This document shows, in pieces, positions 18,491 to 27,389 of a DNA stretch of 47,294 nucleotides. The position numbers and the translations under genes were made by a program. Location of the stretch: NCBI GenBank assembly GCA_903959815.1, contig CAJBYM010000081.1:1-47294 (forward strand). The letters are read 5' to 3'. Position 1 is the first letter of the stretch. Each line of letters begins with the position of its first letter. The DNA comes from Candidatus Omnitrophota bacterium (GTDB lineage Bacteria > Omnitrophota > Gorgyraeia > Zapsychrales > Fredricksoniimonadaceae). A model generated the notes under the pieces. The model was not told the DNA's origin and did no database searches. It worked only from the letters and a program-made list of their open reading frames with translations.

Positions 18491-19300
18491 TTACTTAAGA
18501 TCTTTTGACTCTTTGAATTTATGCGCGATCGCCTCATCAACAGCGATCAAAAGATCTTCCGGCTCATTATACTCAATGAAAATATGACTCTTCGCACCAA
18601 TCCTGTCCATGACCGGATGTGCACGCACATCCTGCTTGCGCACATATAAAACTAATTCAACACCGGACGTCCGCGGCATATAGCGCAACCTCGTCACAAC
18701 AATATCCCCGGGGATATCTTTGAGATCCAGCTTCACCAAAGCGAAATTAGGCAGATCCGAGGCGATCCTCTCGATCGCTTCCGTACCCGAAGACGCTGAA
18801 TTAACCGTGTAGCCGGCATTCAAAAATAACATGGCTAATTGACTAAAGAAAACCTTATCGTCCTCCGCAATCAGAACATGACGCGGCGCTCCTGCCTTGA
18901 CCCATGGCCGCACATCGGCTTCAACCTGTGTCCTTTTCTTAATGATCATCTCGACTTCTTTGGCCAACTGATCAATATCAAAAGGTTTAACCATGAATCC
19001 ATCGATGGCAAAATCCTTGAACAGACTTTCGATATTCGCACGTGCGGTCAGCACAAGCACCGGATACTTGGGCTTAAAATCATTGCCGCAAATATTTTTA
19101 TAGAACTCGATCCCACCCATGCGCGGCATATTCATATCAAGGATGATCAGCTGTGGCTGGATCGTCCGAAGTTTCTCCAGGCCGTCCACACCATCTTTTG
19201 CCGTCACGACCCTATAACCTGACGCCTCAAACTTAAATTGAAGCATTTCCCGCAAATCAGGTTCATCATCAATGATCAGGATCAAATTTTGTGCGCTCAT
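18491..19300 (-). CDS. Tandem receiver protein (REC-REC), second REC degenerate
   Basis: IDDEPD...LIILDMNMPRMGG...VKPF then LIAEDDKVFF...ALVKLDLKDIPGD...FIEYNE. Confidence 0.88.
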   Translation of the reverse strand: MSAQNLILIIDDEPDLREMLQFKFEASGYRVVTAKDGVDGLEKLRTIQPQLIILDMNMPRMGGIEFYKNICGNDFKPKYPVLVLTARANIESLFKDFAIDGFMVKPFDIDQLAKEVEMIIKKRTQVEADVRPWVKAGAPRHVLIAEDDKVFFSQLAMLFLNAGYTVNSASSGTEAIERIASDLPNFALVKLDLKDIPGDIVVTRLRYMPRTSGVELVLYVRKQDVRAHPVMDRIGAKSHIFIEYNEPEDLLIAVDEAIAHKFKESKDLK

Positions 19301-20469
19301 ACATTCTCCTCCGTCTTTTTTACTACAGGAATTGTAAAATTAAAAGAACTGCCCTCACCATAAACTGACTCGATCCAGATCTCGCCTCCATGACGGATAA
19401 CGATCTCTTTACAGATCGCCAAACCCAAACCCGTCCCCCCGGTTTTCCGCTCGCTGGCATCACCCAACTGCTGGAACTTTTGAAACAACTTGGAAAGATC
19501 CTCGGGCTGAATGCCCACCCCCGTATCCCTAACAGCCACCTTGATGCGAGATTTATCCTCTTCAAAAACAGTTACTATTGTAACCCCACCCTTATCTGTG
19601 AACTTCAGCGCATTCGTGATCAGATTACTAAAAACCTGGATCATCCTGTCTTTATCAAAAGAAACCAGAGGCACGTTCTCCGCAAACTCCGTCTTAAGAT
19701 AGATCCCGCGCTCTTTCAAAACCGCACCCTGGATCTCGACCACCTCCATAATAACATCATGGATATTGGCCATCTGCAGCTTCAAGGGCATACGCCCTGC
19801 TTCAAGTTTTGTCAGATCAAGAATATCATTGATCAGACGATTCAAACGATCAACATTATCTTTCGCTTTCATGAGAAACTTTATCTGCTGTTCATTCAGC
19901 CCCCCGGCCGTACCACCCATGACCAGGTCGATGGCCATCTTGATCGACGCCAAAGGCGTACGAAGCTCATGCGAGACCGTGGATGTGAAACTCCGCTGGA
20001 TTTCATACATGCCCTGCAATTTCTTGTTAAGCTCTTCCAGCTCTGCCGTCTTTTTCAAAGAAGCATCATACAAAGCCCGGTGCGACCCAACCAGATCATA
20101 CTGTTCGATCGCATGCTGAATACTGGCTTTCAGATAAGGCGTCTTCCACGGCTTGATCAAAAATCGATACACCTCGCCAAAATTAATAGCCTCTTCCGCG
20201 GTAACAAAATCTACATACCCTGATAAAAGGATCCTCATTTTGTCAGGGTACTTCTGTTTAACATTTTTTAGAAAATCGATCCCCGAGATCTTAGGCATGC
20301 GCTGATCACTGACAACCACCTTGATGGGGTGCTTCTCGATCAAGGCCATGGCTTCATCAGGATCTGTGGTCTTAATAATACCGTAAGATTCTTCCATCAG
20401 CAGACGGCTCAATGCAAAAAGAATATTCTCTTCATCATCAAGGAACAAAACATTAATCTCTTTATTCAT
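19297..20469 (-). CDS. REC-histidine kinase hybrid
   Basis: N-term REC (FLDDEENIL..VVSDQRMPKISG) + TVSHELRTPLASIKMA H-box + HATPase (DTGVGI, TGGTGLGLAI). Confidence 0.93.
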   Translation of the reverse strand: MNKEINVLFLDDEENILFALSRLLMEESYGIIKTTDPDEAMALIEKHPIKVVVSDQRMPKISGIDFLKNVKQKYPDKMRILLSGYVDFVTAEEAINFGEVYRFLIKPWKTPYLKASIQHAIEQYDLVGSHRALYDASLKKTAELEELNKKLQGMYEIQRSFTSTVSHELRTPLASIKMAIDLVMGGTAGGLNEQQIKFLMKAKDNVDRLNRLINDILDLTKLEAGRMPLKLQMANIHDVIMEVVEIQGAVLKERGIYLKTEFAENVPLVSFDKDRMIQVFSNLITNALKFTDKGGVTIVTVFEEDKSRIKVAVRDTGVGIQPEDLSKLFQKFQQLGDASERKTGGTGLGLAICKEIVIRHGGEIWIESVYGEGSSFNFTIPVVKKTEENV

Positions 20470-20480
20470 CTAAGGCCTTC

Positions 20481-22139
20481 TTATGTTTTGACGTCGATTT
20501 TCTGGGCCGGCAAAGGCAAGCTGATGATAAATGTGGTGCCCTGTCCAGGCTGTGACATCACGGTGATCTCACCTTTTTGTTTTTTAACAAGTTCATAGCT
20601 GATACTCAATCCCAGCCCCGTCCCTTTTCCGGCCGGTTTAGTTGTAAAGAACGGATCAAAAACCCTTTTCATGTTCTCCTGGGAGATCCCAACGCCGCTA
20701 TCGCTGATCTCGGAGACAACACGTCCATTCTTTTCATAAGTCGTGATCTCGACCGTGCCCCGTTCCTGGATCGCCTGCGCGGCATTGGTCAAAAGATTAA
20801 TAAAAACCTGCTGCATCTTCTGAACACTGCATTGCACTGGAGGCGTCAGACCATAATTCCGCTTCAAATCCACTTTATATTTCAACTCATTGTTGGTCAG
20901 ATTCAACGCGGCATCCCAAATATCCTCTATCTGAACCCGGTCATCCGCCCATCGGGTCTCTTCGCGTGAGAAATTCTTCAGATCTGATACGATCTTCTCG
21001 ATCCGCATCATCCCTTCCTGGGATTGCTTAAGCAATATTTGAGAATCCTCAACAATAAAATTAAGGTTCGAAACTTCTTTGAGCGTTTCGATCTCACCCA
21101 TTAATCCTTCTACCTCGGTCCATGCTTTTCTGTCTACCGCTCCTTTAAGCTTATCGACCAATTCAACCATTTGCAAATAAGCCGACATGTACCTGACCAT
21201 GACTTCAAGATTACTGGAAATGTACCCTACAGGATTATTGATCTCATGCGCCACGCCCGCAGCCAGTTGTCCTATAGACGCCATTTTCTCAGACTGGACC
21301 AGCTGGTCTTTGGCTTTCTTAAGGTCTTCATAAGATTTTAAAAGAGCCTCCTCCGCTCGCCTCCGGTGCGTAATATTATGCGCAATACCTGAGACCCCCA
21401 CCACAGCTCCATTCAAATTCAAGATAGGTGTTTTGATGATTTCAAACAGCTCGACATTGCCATCCCCGCTAACGATCTGATCAACGATCATCTTGCGCGC
21501 CTTCGTGGCCATGACTTCTGCATCTTCCTGAACATATTTCAATGCCAGCTCCTGCGGCCAAAGCTCATGATCATTCTTGCCTATGACCTGTTCGATCTTC
21601 AAACCAAAAGTCTGGGCAAATGGCTTATTGGCTGCAATGCATTTGCCCCCGTTATCCTTGAGCCAAACTAAGTCCGGGATACCATCCAGCAATGCCATCA
21701 TTTGCTCTTTTGACCGACGGATGAGCGCTTCAAGCTTGTTGCGTTCCGTGATATCCTCAATAACTCCGACGATAAACTCCTCGCCTGAAGGATCTATATA
21801 TAAGGTTTTCTTAGTTACGACAGTTTTCTTACATCCTTGTGCATCCGTAAGAAATTCTTCATTCACACTCTCTTTCTTACTCTGAAAAACTTCCTCATCC
21901 TTGACCCAAAAAACCTCAGCTTGGTCCGCAGAAAAGAAGTCCGTATCCGTTTTACCTCGAAGCTCATCAGATGTATGCCCCATAAGACTACAAAAAGCAT
22001 TATTAAACATCACCCATCGATGCTGGCGATCCTTAACAAAGATCGGGCTTCCAATGAAGTTAATAATATTCTTGAAATCAACCTTCGAATCCTTACACAA
22101 AAACTCGATCGGATCGGCGGGCATATTATCTGGTGGCAT
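20481..22139 (-). CDS. PAS-PAS sensor histidine kinase (NtrB-like H-box)
   Basis: Two PAS domains, GVAHEINNPVGYISSNL H-box, DSGVGI, GKGTGLGLSIS. Confidence 0.93.
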   Translation of the reverse strand: MPPDNMPADPIEFLCKDSKVDFKNIINFIGSPIFVKDRQHRWVMFNNAFCSLMGHTSDELRGKTDTDFFSADQAEVFWVKDEEVFQSKKESVNEEFLTDAQGCKKTVVTKKTLYIDPSGEEFIVGVIEDITERNKLEALIRRSKEQMMALLDGIPDLVWLKDNGGKCIAANKPFAQTFGLKIEQVIGKNDHELWPQELALKYVQEDAEVMATKARKMIVDQIVSGDGNVELFEIIKTPILNLNGAVVGVSGIAHNITHRRRAEEALLKSYEDLKKAKDQLVQSEKMASIGQLAAGVAHEINNPVGYISSNLEVMVRYMSAYLQMVELVDKLKGAVDRKAWTEVEGLMGEIETLKEVSNLNFIVEDSQILLKQSQEGMMRIEKIVSDLKNFSREETRWADDRVQIEDIWDAALNLTNNELKYKVDLKRNYGLTPPVQCSVQKMQQVFINLLTNAAQAIQERGTVEITTYEKNGRVVSEISDSGVGISQENMKRVFDPFFTTKPAGKGTGLGLSISYELVKKQKGEITVMSQPGQGTTFIISLPLPAQKIDVKT

Positions 22140-22160
22140 AATTTAAACCTCTTTTAAATA

Positions 22161-22190
22161 AAGAAACCCGGGCCTTCTGCCCGGGTTCTT
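22161..22190. terminator. Strong hairpin upstream of the PAS kinase gene
   Basis: AAGAAACCCGGGCCTTCTGCCCGGGTTCTT. Confidence 0.6.
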
Positions 22191-22352
22191 AATCACATCT
22201 GAACAATAAAAAGAAATGCGCTCGTAATAAAAGATTCATAGATCTCCTTATTTATTAATCATTATACCCCCTCAAAGGATTCTTTCAATTAATGAAAAGA
22301 ATACTGCTTGCCTGTGCTCCGGCTCGGACGGAGTCGTTTTCTGCTTGCTACC

Positions 22353-22378
22353 GCACTTGGAAGAATCCTTCCGAGTGC
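22353..22378. repeat. Hairpin of AAG-AATC-CTT family
   Basis: GCACTTGGAAG-AATC-CTTCCGAGTGC, 11-bp stem including one T.G wobble. Confidence 0.8.
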
Positions 22379-22403
22379 CCACCATCTTTTTTCCATAAAA
22401 AAC

Positions 22404-22438
22404 AAAGAAACCTCGCCCAATGGGAACGAGGTTTCTTT
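22404..22438 (-). terminator. tRNA-Val terminator with CCC-N-GGG apex
   Basis: Minus: AAAGAAACCTCG-TTCCCATTGGG-CGAGGTTTCTTT then GTTTTTT. Confidence 0.8.
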
Positions 22439-22452
22439 AGATGTGGAAAAGA

Positions 22453-22529
22453 TGGTGGGCACAGACGGATTTGAACCATCGACCTGCCGGATGTAAACCG
22501 GACGCTCTAACCAGCTGAGCTATGCGCCC
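22453..22529 (-). tRNA. tRNA-Val(UAC), CCA encoded
   Basis: GGGCGCATAGCTCAGCTGGTTAGAGCGTCCGGTTTACATCCGGCAGGTCGATGGTTCAAATCCGTCTGTGCCCACCA; anticodon loop TTTACAT. Confidence 0.9.
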
Positions 22530-22565
22530 ACAAAATACGCTCTACGCAACAACGCGCCAAGTCCT

Positions 22566-24101
22566 TCAACGCGGCGCCATCATAACATAACTTAAAATGA
22601 ACACAAGACTGAGCAAGTGAACAACAAAAACAGGCCGCTCATCATACTGCCCGCGATTGATCAAAATATATTGTAATACTCCGGCACTCAAACATACCCA
22701 AAAACAACCCGCAAGATCAAAAACCACCCACGCGGCCAAATAAGTTAGAATAAAAATGCCGCCGACAATTTTCCTGGCCATCGAAAGCCCAATAAGACCC
22801 GACAATGTCCTGATACCGGCCTTCGCATCTCCGTCATGATCCTTAAGGTCAATAAAATTCGCAGCCGCTGCAAGAAAGATCAAAAAGAAAACCACGATCC
22901 CCGGAGAAACTGTGATCCGGTTAACAACAAAACCATACCCCAGCATGAACATCAACAGCGAATTGATCCCAATGACAAACTTCGAAAGAACAGGCACGCG
23001 CTTTAAACGCAAGGGTGGCATGGAATATAAAAAATAAGTCGCCATAAACACCAAAACGATCTCAAACTCCTTGATCCCTGCCATGAACGCGAAAAAACCC
23101 GCGCAACAAAAGCTCCCCCAACCAATACGACGATAAAGTTCCGCAGATACCGCACCGCTAACAGATGGACGATCTGGATTTGATATCCGGTCAATATCCC
23201 GATCCGCCTCATTGTTCGTGATCACAGAAAAAAGCCACGCCGCGCTCACGCCCATGATCAAAAAGAAGGCCCGAAAAAAGAACTCGCGGTCCATCGACAC
23301 CGGGAATATCCCCGCTCTTCTATAAAAAAGAAAACCGAGTAAAATAAAAAGAAGATAGTGGACCAAACGAGAAACACGCATGTCCTCGACAATAGCTTTA
23401 AACACATCCCGTCGTAACAAATAAAGAACAATTGTTGAGAGGATCGTCACCAGAACAACATACCAATGAACCAGAAGCCACGAATCAAGCTCTTTGCTAA
23501 AACTACAGAAACCCATAACTCCCTTGATCCAAAACGGCGTCGCGACATACGAAAAAATCAGAACATAAAAAAGAAACGCGCCTGTCACAGCCCGTTGGAT
23601 CAAGCGCGTCCTGTGAAAGATATACAATCCTATGACACACATCACGACCGCGATCTCAACGCGCATCCCCGGCGTCACGCCCCAGGCTTGAAGAGGGCCA
23701 AAGAATGTCAGAAAAGATACCAGAAGATCTGCAGAACTGTCAGAAAGGAAATAGGCAATATGATGCACGTCTTGCACGCCCAAGAGCCGGTCGATCAAAG
23801 GGACCGTATTGAGTAAAATGAAACCGGGAAGAACAATGCGGGCCGCGCGCATAATAGGATCGCCCGCTACGGCATGCAAAAACAAAATAAGGGTCAAGGC
23901 GAGCGCGACATAAGAAAGGGTGTAATGAGCCAAATCCTCACCCCAAAAAACAGGCGGCACAGATGCCAAGAAAACATGCTCTGCAAAAGTCCTTAATACA
24001 GCGGCAGCAAAGAACGTGAGTATGACGTAACAAAAAGGGATTTTATCTGAACTTAAGCGATCAAAGAAACCACCCAACTGATCAAGATAACGCTGCAGCA
24101 T
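22566..24101 (-). CDS. UbiA-family prenyltransferase with long N-terminal membrane extension
   Basis: NNEADRDIDRISNPDRPSVSG (first Asp motif) and DLKDHDGDAKAGIRT (second Asp motif); ~260 aa of extra TM segments before the UbiA core. Confidence 0.85.
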   Translation of the reverse strand: MLQRYLDQLGGFFDRLSSDKIPFCYVILTFFAAAVLRTFAEHVFLASVPPVFWGEDLAHYTLSYVALALTLILFLHAVAGDPIMRAARIVLPGFILLNTVPLIDRLLGVQDVHHIAYFLSDSSADLLVSFLTFFGPLQAWGVTPGMRVEIAVVMCVIGLYIFHRTRLIQRAVTGAFLFYVLIFSYVATPFWIKGVMGFCSFSKELDSWLLVHWYVVLVTILSTIVLYLLRRDVFKAIVEDMRVSRLVHYLLFILLGFLFYRRAGIFPVSMDREFFFRAFFLIMGVSAAWLFSVITNNEADRDIDRISNPDRPSVSGAVSAELYRRIGWGSFCCAGFFAFMAGIKEFEIVLVFMATYFLYSMPPLRLKRVPVLSKFVIGINSLLMFMLGYGFVVNRITVSPGIVVFFLIFLAAAANFIDLKDHDGDAKAGIRTLSGLIGLSMARKIVGGIFILTYLAAWVVFDLAGCFWVCLSAGVLQYILINRGQYDERPVFVVHLLSLVFILSYVMMAPR

Positions 24102-24112
24102 CTGTGCTCCTT

Positions 24113-24868
24113 TTACAATGCCGTCAAAATTTCCGCAAGAATCGCCCTGGCCGCGGCCTGAGGATCTTTCGCCTTCACAATGGGGCGCCCCACCACAAGA
24201 AAGCTTGATCCGCTCTTGATCGCGCTGGCCGGTGTTTCCACCCGCTTCTGATCTCCGGCATCTGCATCGGCAGGACGAATACCCGGCGTCACGATCACAA
24301 AGTCCGGGCCCAACTCCTTACGCAACATGCCTGCCTCCTGAGCAGACGCCACAACGCCGTCTAAACCGGACACCTGGGCCAGTTTGGCACGCTCCAAGAC
24401 CAGAGTAGACACATTAGCCCCGCCCACATCACTCGTAAGAACGGTAACTCCAACAATGAGCGGACGCTCAACGCCCAGCTCTACCGCTTTCTTCTTCGCG
24501 GCATCGGCCGCCGCCTTCATCATCTCAAGCCCGCCTTGCGTATGAATAGTCATCATCAGAACGGGCGCAAACTTATCCGTCTTATTCCCCTTAACATCCA
24601 AAGCATTATTGACCGGCACGCTCAGACCAACTGCCGACGCAACGCCGCTGGCAACTGTGTTGGGAATATCATGGAACTTAAGATCCAGAAAAACTTTCTT
24701 ACCCTGCGTCTGCAAATAACGAACGATGAACGGACCATAGGCCGTGAACAACTGAAAGCCCACCTTATAAATCTCAACCGTATCACCCAATGCTTCCACG
24801 ATCACACGCGCCTCATCAAATGTGGGCACATCCAGGGCGAGGATCAATTTGTCTTTGGCATTTTTCAT
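24113..24868 (-). CDS. pyrF: Orotidine 5'-phosphate decarboxylase
   Basis: LALDVPTFDEA, VFLDLKFHDIPNTVA, VTPGIRP, VGRPI. Confidence 0.97.
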   Translation of the reverse strand: MKNAKDKLILALDVPTFDEARVIVEALGDTVEIYKVGFQLFTAYGPFIVRYLQTQGKKVFLDLKFHDIPNTVASGVASAVGLSVPVNNALDVKGNKTDKFAPVLMMTIHTQGGLEMMKAAADAAKKKAVELGVERPLIVGVTVLTSDVGGANVSTLVLERAKLAQVSGLDGVVASAQEAGMLRKELGPDFVIVTPGIRPADADAGDQKRVETPASAIKSGSSFLVVGRPIVKAKDPQAAARAILAEILTAL

Positions 24869-25770
24869 CGTTGAATGGATCCAATCAGTTCACGGATATC
24901 TGTCATCTTATTTTTTTTCATATACCCCTTGATGCCTTCCAACACCTCCAAAGGCACGCGCGGATTCACAAAATTATACGTCCCCACCGCGACCATAGTT
25001 GCCCCCGCAATAAGGAATTCAAGGGCATCATCAGCACACGCCACACCGCCCATCCCGATGATCGGGATCTTGACCTTGGCCGCAGTTTCACAGACCATGC
25101 GCACCGCAATAGGCCGGATCGCCGGACCTGACAGCCCGCCCGTAAAGTTTCCGATCCTGGAACGTCGTGTTTTCACGTCGATCGCCATAGCGGAAAATGT
25201 ATTGACCATACTCAGCGCATCTGCACCAGCCGCTTCAGCCGCTAAAGCGATAATCCCGATATCAGTCACATTCGGCGACAACTTCGCGATCACAGGATAT
25301 TTAGAAACAGCTTTCACGCGCGCCACAACAGATGCTGTTGCCGCTGCATCCTGAGCCACCAGGATCTTTTTCTGCAAATTCGGACACGATAAATTGAGTT
25401 CGATGGCCGCAAGCCCGCCTGCCGCATTGAGTTTATTGACCATCAATTCGAAATCATCTTCGTTATGCGCCGAAATGCTGATAATGATCGGCACGCCAAT
25501 GCGCTTGAGTTTAGATAATTTTCCGGCAATAAAAGCATCAATCCCCGCATTCTCAATGCCAATGGCGTTGATCATGCCCGCTGGTGTTTCACAGATGCGA
25601 CGCGGTGGATTGCCTTCTTGAGCAAAAAGCGTAACGGTCTTGGGCACGATCGCTCCCAGGCATTTGACTTCCTGCGCCCCGTAATGCTCATCACTATGAC
25701 CCCATGTTCCCGACGCCACGGTCACGGGATTGGGGAAGCACGACGATCCGATATTAACGCCAATGTTCAT
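24865..25770 (-). CDS. pyrD: Dihydroorotate dehydrogenase class 1B catalytic subunit
   Basis: NPVTVASGTWG, AIELNLSCPN, AKLSPNVTDI, GGLSGPAIRPIAVRMV. Confidence 0.97.
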   Translation of the reverse strand: MNIGVNIGSSCFPNPVTVASGTWGHSDEHYGAQEVKCLGAIVPKTVTLFAQEGNPPRRICETPAGMINAIGIENAGIDAFIAGKLSKLKRIGVPIIISISAHNEDDFELMVNKLNAAGGLAAIELNLSCPNLQKKILVAQDAAATASVVARVKAVSKYPVIAKLSPNVTDIGIIALAAEAAGADALSMVNTFSAMAIDVKTRRSRIGNFTGGLSGPAIRPIAVRMVCETAAKVKIPIIGMGGVACADDALEFLIAGATMVAVGTYNFVNPRVPLEVLEGIKGYMKKNKMTDIRELIGSIQR

Positions 25771-25774
25771 ATGT

Positions 25775-26134
25775 TCACCACAACATTAATTTCATGCCCA
25801 CAAGGACCATCAAAACCCCGAACAATTTCTTAAGAAGCGGCCCGGACATGGTCTGCGCATAACTCGCGCCGACAATAGACCCGGCCATCATCCCCAATGA
25901 CACCAGGATCGCCGCCGGAATATTGATCTGTCCGGCCTGATGATATTTCCATACGGCAAAAACGAACGACGGCAACAGGAGCGTGGCGAGCATGGTTCCC
26001 TGCGCCATATGCTGGGTGAACCCAAAGCCCAGGATCAGCGCCGGCACAATGATGATCCCGCCGCCAACGCCAAAAACCCCGCCGATCACACCCCCCACCA
26101 TGCCAATAAGAACATAAAGAATAAGCGGCATCAA
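25775..26134 (-). CDS. TauE/SafE (TSUP) family, half-length membrane protein
   Basis: GMVGGVIGGVFGVGGGIIIVPALILGFGFTQHMAQGTMLATLLLP. Confidence 0.9.
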   Translation of the reverse strand: MMPLILYVLIGMVGGVIGGVFGVGGGIIIVPALILGFGFTQHMAQGTMLATLLLPSFVFAVWKYHQAGQINIPAAILVSLGMMAGSIVGASYAQTMSGPLLKKLFGVLMVLVGMKLMLW

Positions 26135-26901
26135 AACACCAGCTCATTAAGATCAAACACCGGACCATCATGACAAACCGTTTGATATCCTTTGGTCGTC
26201 GGGATCGAACATCCCAGGCAAGCACCCAATCCACACGCCATCACCTCTTCACAGGAAGCCTCACCTTTAAGGCCATGAATCCGAGCGAACGCCTGAACAG
26301 AAGCCATCATCGGACGAGGCCCGCAGGTATAGATCTTAGTCGAAGGATCAATCGCGATCTTGTTAAAGAGTTCAGACACGCGGCCTTTAACACCCACAGA
26401 ACCATCATCGGTCGCCACACAAACCTTCACTCCATCTTTCCTAAACTCATTCATCGGAAATGTATGCGCCTTCGAACGTCCGCCATAAAGAAGGATCTTT
26501 TCTGCCTTATGTCCCTTGATGGCATCCGCAAAGATCATAAAGGGAGCAACCCCGATCCCTCCTGCGACAAACACGATCTGCTTCACATCCTTCGCCGGCA
26601 TTGTAAAGGGCTTTCCCAGCGGACCCAGCACATCCAATGGATCTCCCTTCTTTTTAGCTGTGAGCAAACATGACCCCTTGCCCACAGGTTCAAAGAATAT
26701 CTCAACCTTCCCCTGGTGCGCGCGATAGACACTGAACGGCCGCCGGAAGAACGGCTCAAATCCTTCAGAAACTTTAATATGGATAAACTGCCCCGGTTTG
26801 ACAACCTTAGCCAAGGAGGGCGCCTGAAAAGTCAGACGAAAATAAGTCGGACTGATCTTTTTAAGCGCAACAACAGGATAAGTATTTTGTATCTGCTTCA
26901 T
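26131..26901 (-). CDS. pyrK: Dihydroorotate dehydrogenase electron transfer subunit PyrK
   Basis: FRRPFSVYR, VAGGIGVAPF, CxxxxxxCGxGxCxxC-type CEEVMACGLGACLGCSIPT. Confidence 0.95.
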   Translation of the reverse strand: MKQIQNTYPVVALKKISPTYFRLTFQAPSLAKVVKPGQFIHIKVSEGFEPFFRRPFSVYRAHQGKVEIFFEPVGKGSCLLTAKKKGDPLDVLGPLGKPFTMPAKDVKQIVFVAGGIGVAPFMIFADAIKGHKAEKILLYGGRSKAHTFPMNEFRKDGVKVCVATDDGSVGVKGRVSELFNKIAIDPSTKIYTCGPRPMMASVQAFARIHGLKGEASCEEVMACGLGACLGCSIPTTKGYQTVCHDGPVFDLNELVF

Positions 26902-26924
26902 AAGGCGTCATTATAGATGAACGT

Positions 26925-27389
26925 TCATGTCTTAAAAAGGATCTTTTTGATCACACGTCTGGCATCTGCCACACTGCGAACCTTGATCATGCCCTTCATC
27001 TTCCAACCACCTAAATCAATAACGGGGCGTCCGTACACCAGCGCATAACAGATCTCGCTCTCCGTACCAAAACTTCCGGGAAGGGCCACCACAAGATCAG
27101 CTGACGCCGCGACGATCACATTGCGCGAATATCCGATCGTTGTCGGAAGAGCAATGTCCACGTAAGGATTTGCGTCGGTCTTCTTGTCTCCAGGAATAAT
27201 GCCAATGGTCAAGCCCCCCGCCTCTTTAGCTCCGCGGCAGGATTCTTCCATAGCACCCTTAAGTCCGCCACACACCAATACGCAGCCCAGTTCAGCCACC
27301 ATTTTACCGACGCTGCGCGCCAATCTCGCTTCTTTAGGACCACACGCACGCGCGCCAATAACAGAAATGGTATATTGTTGTGTTCTCAT
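26925..27389 (-). CDS. LOG/TIGR00725-type Rossmann protein (lysine decarboxylase-like)
   Basis: VCGGLKGAMEESCRGAKEAGGLTIGIIPG ... ALPGSFGTESEICYAL. Confidence 0.85.
   Translation of the reverse strand: MRTQQYTISVIGARACGPKEARLARSVGKMVAELGCVLVCGGLKGAMEESCRGAKEAGGLTIGIIPGDKKTDANPYVDIALPTTIGYSRNVIVAASADLVVALPGSFGTESEICYALVYGRPVIDLGGWKMKGMIKVRSVADARRVIKKILFKT

Noticed and set aside
19390-20223. 277-aa plus-strand ORF
   Set aside because: Antisense to the REC-histidine kinase gene; no recognisable domain.
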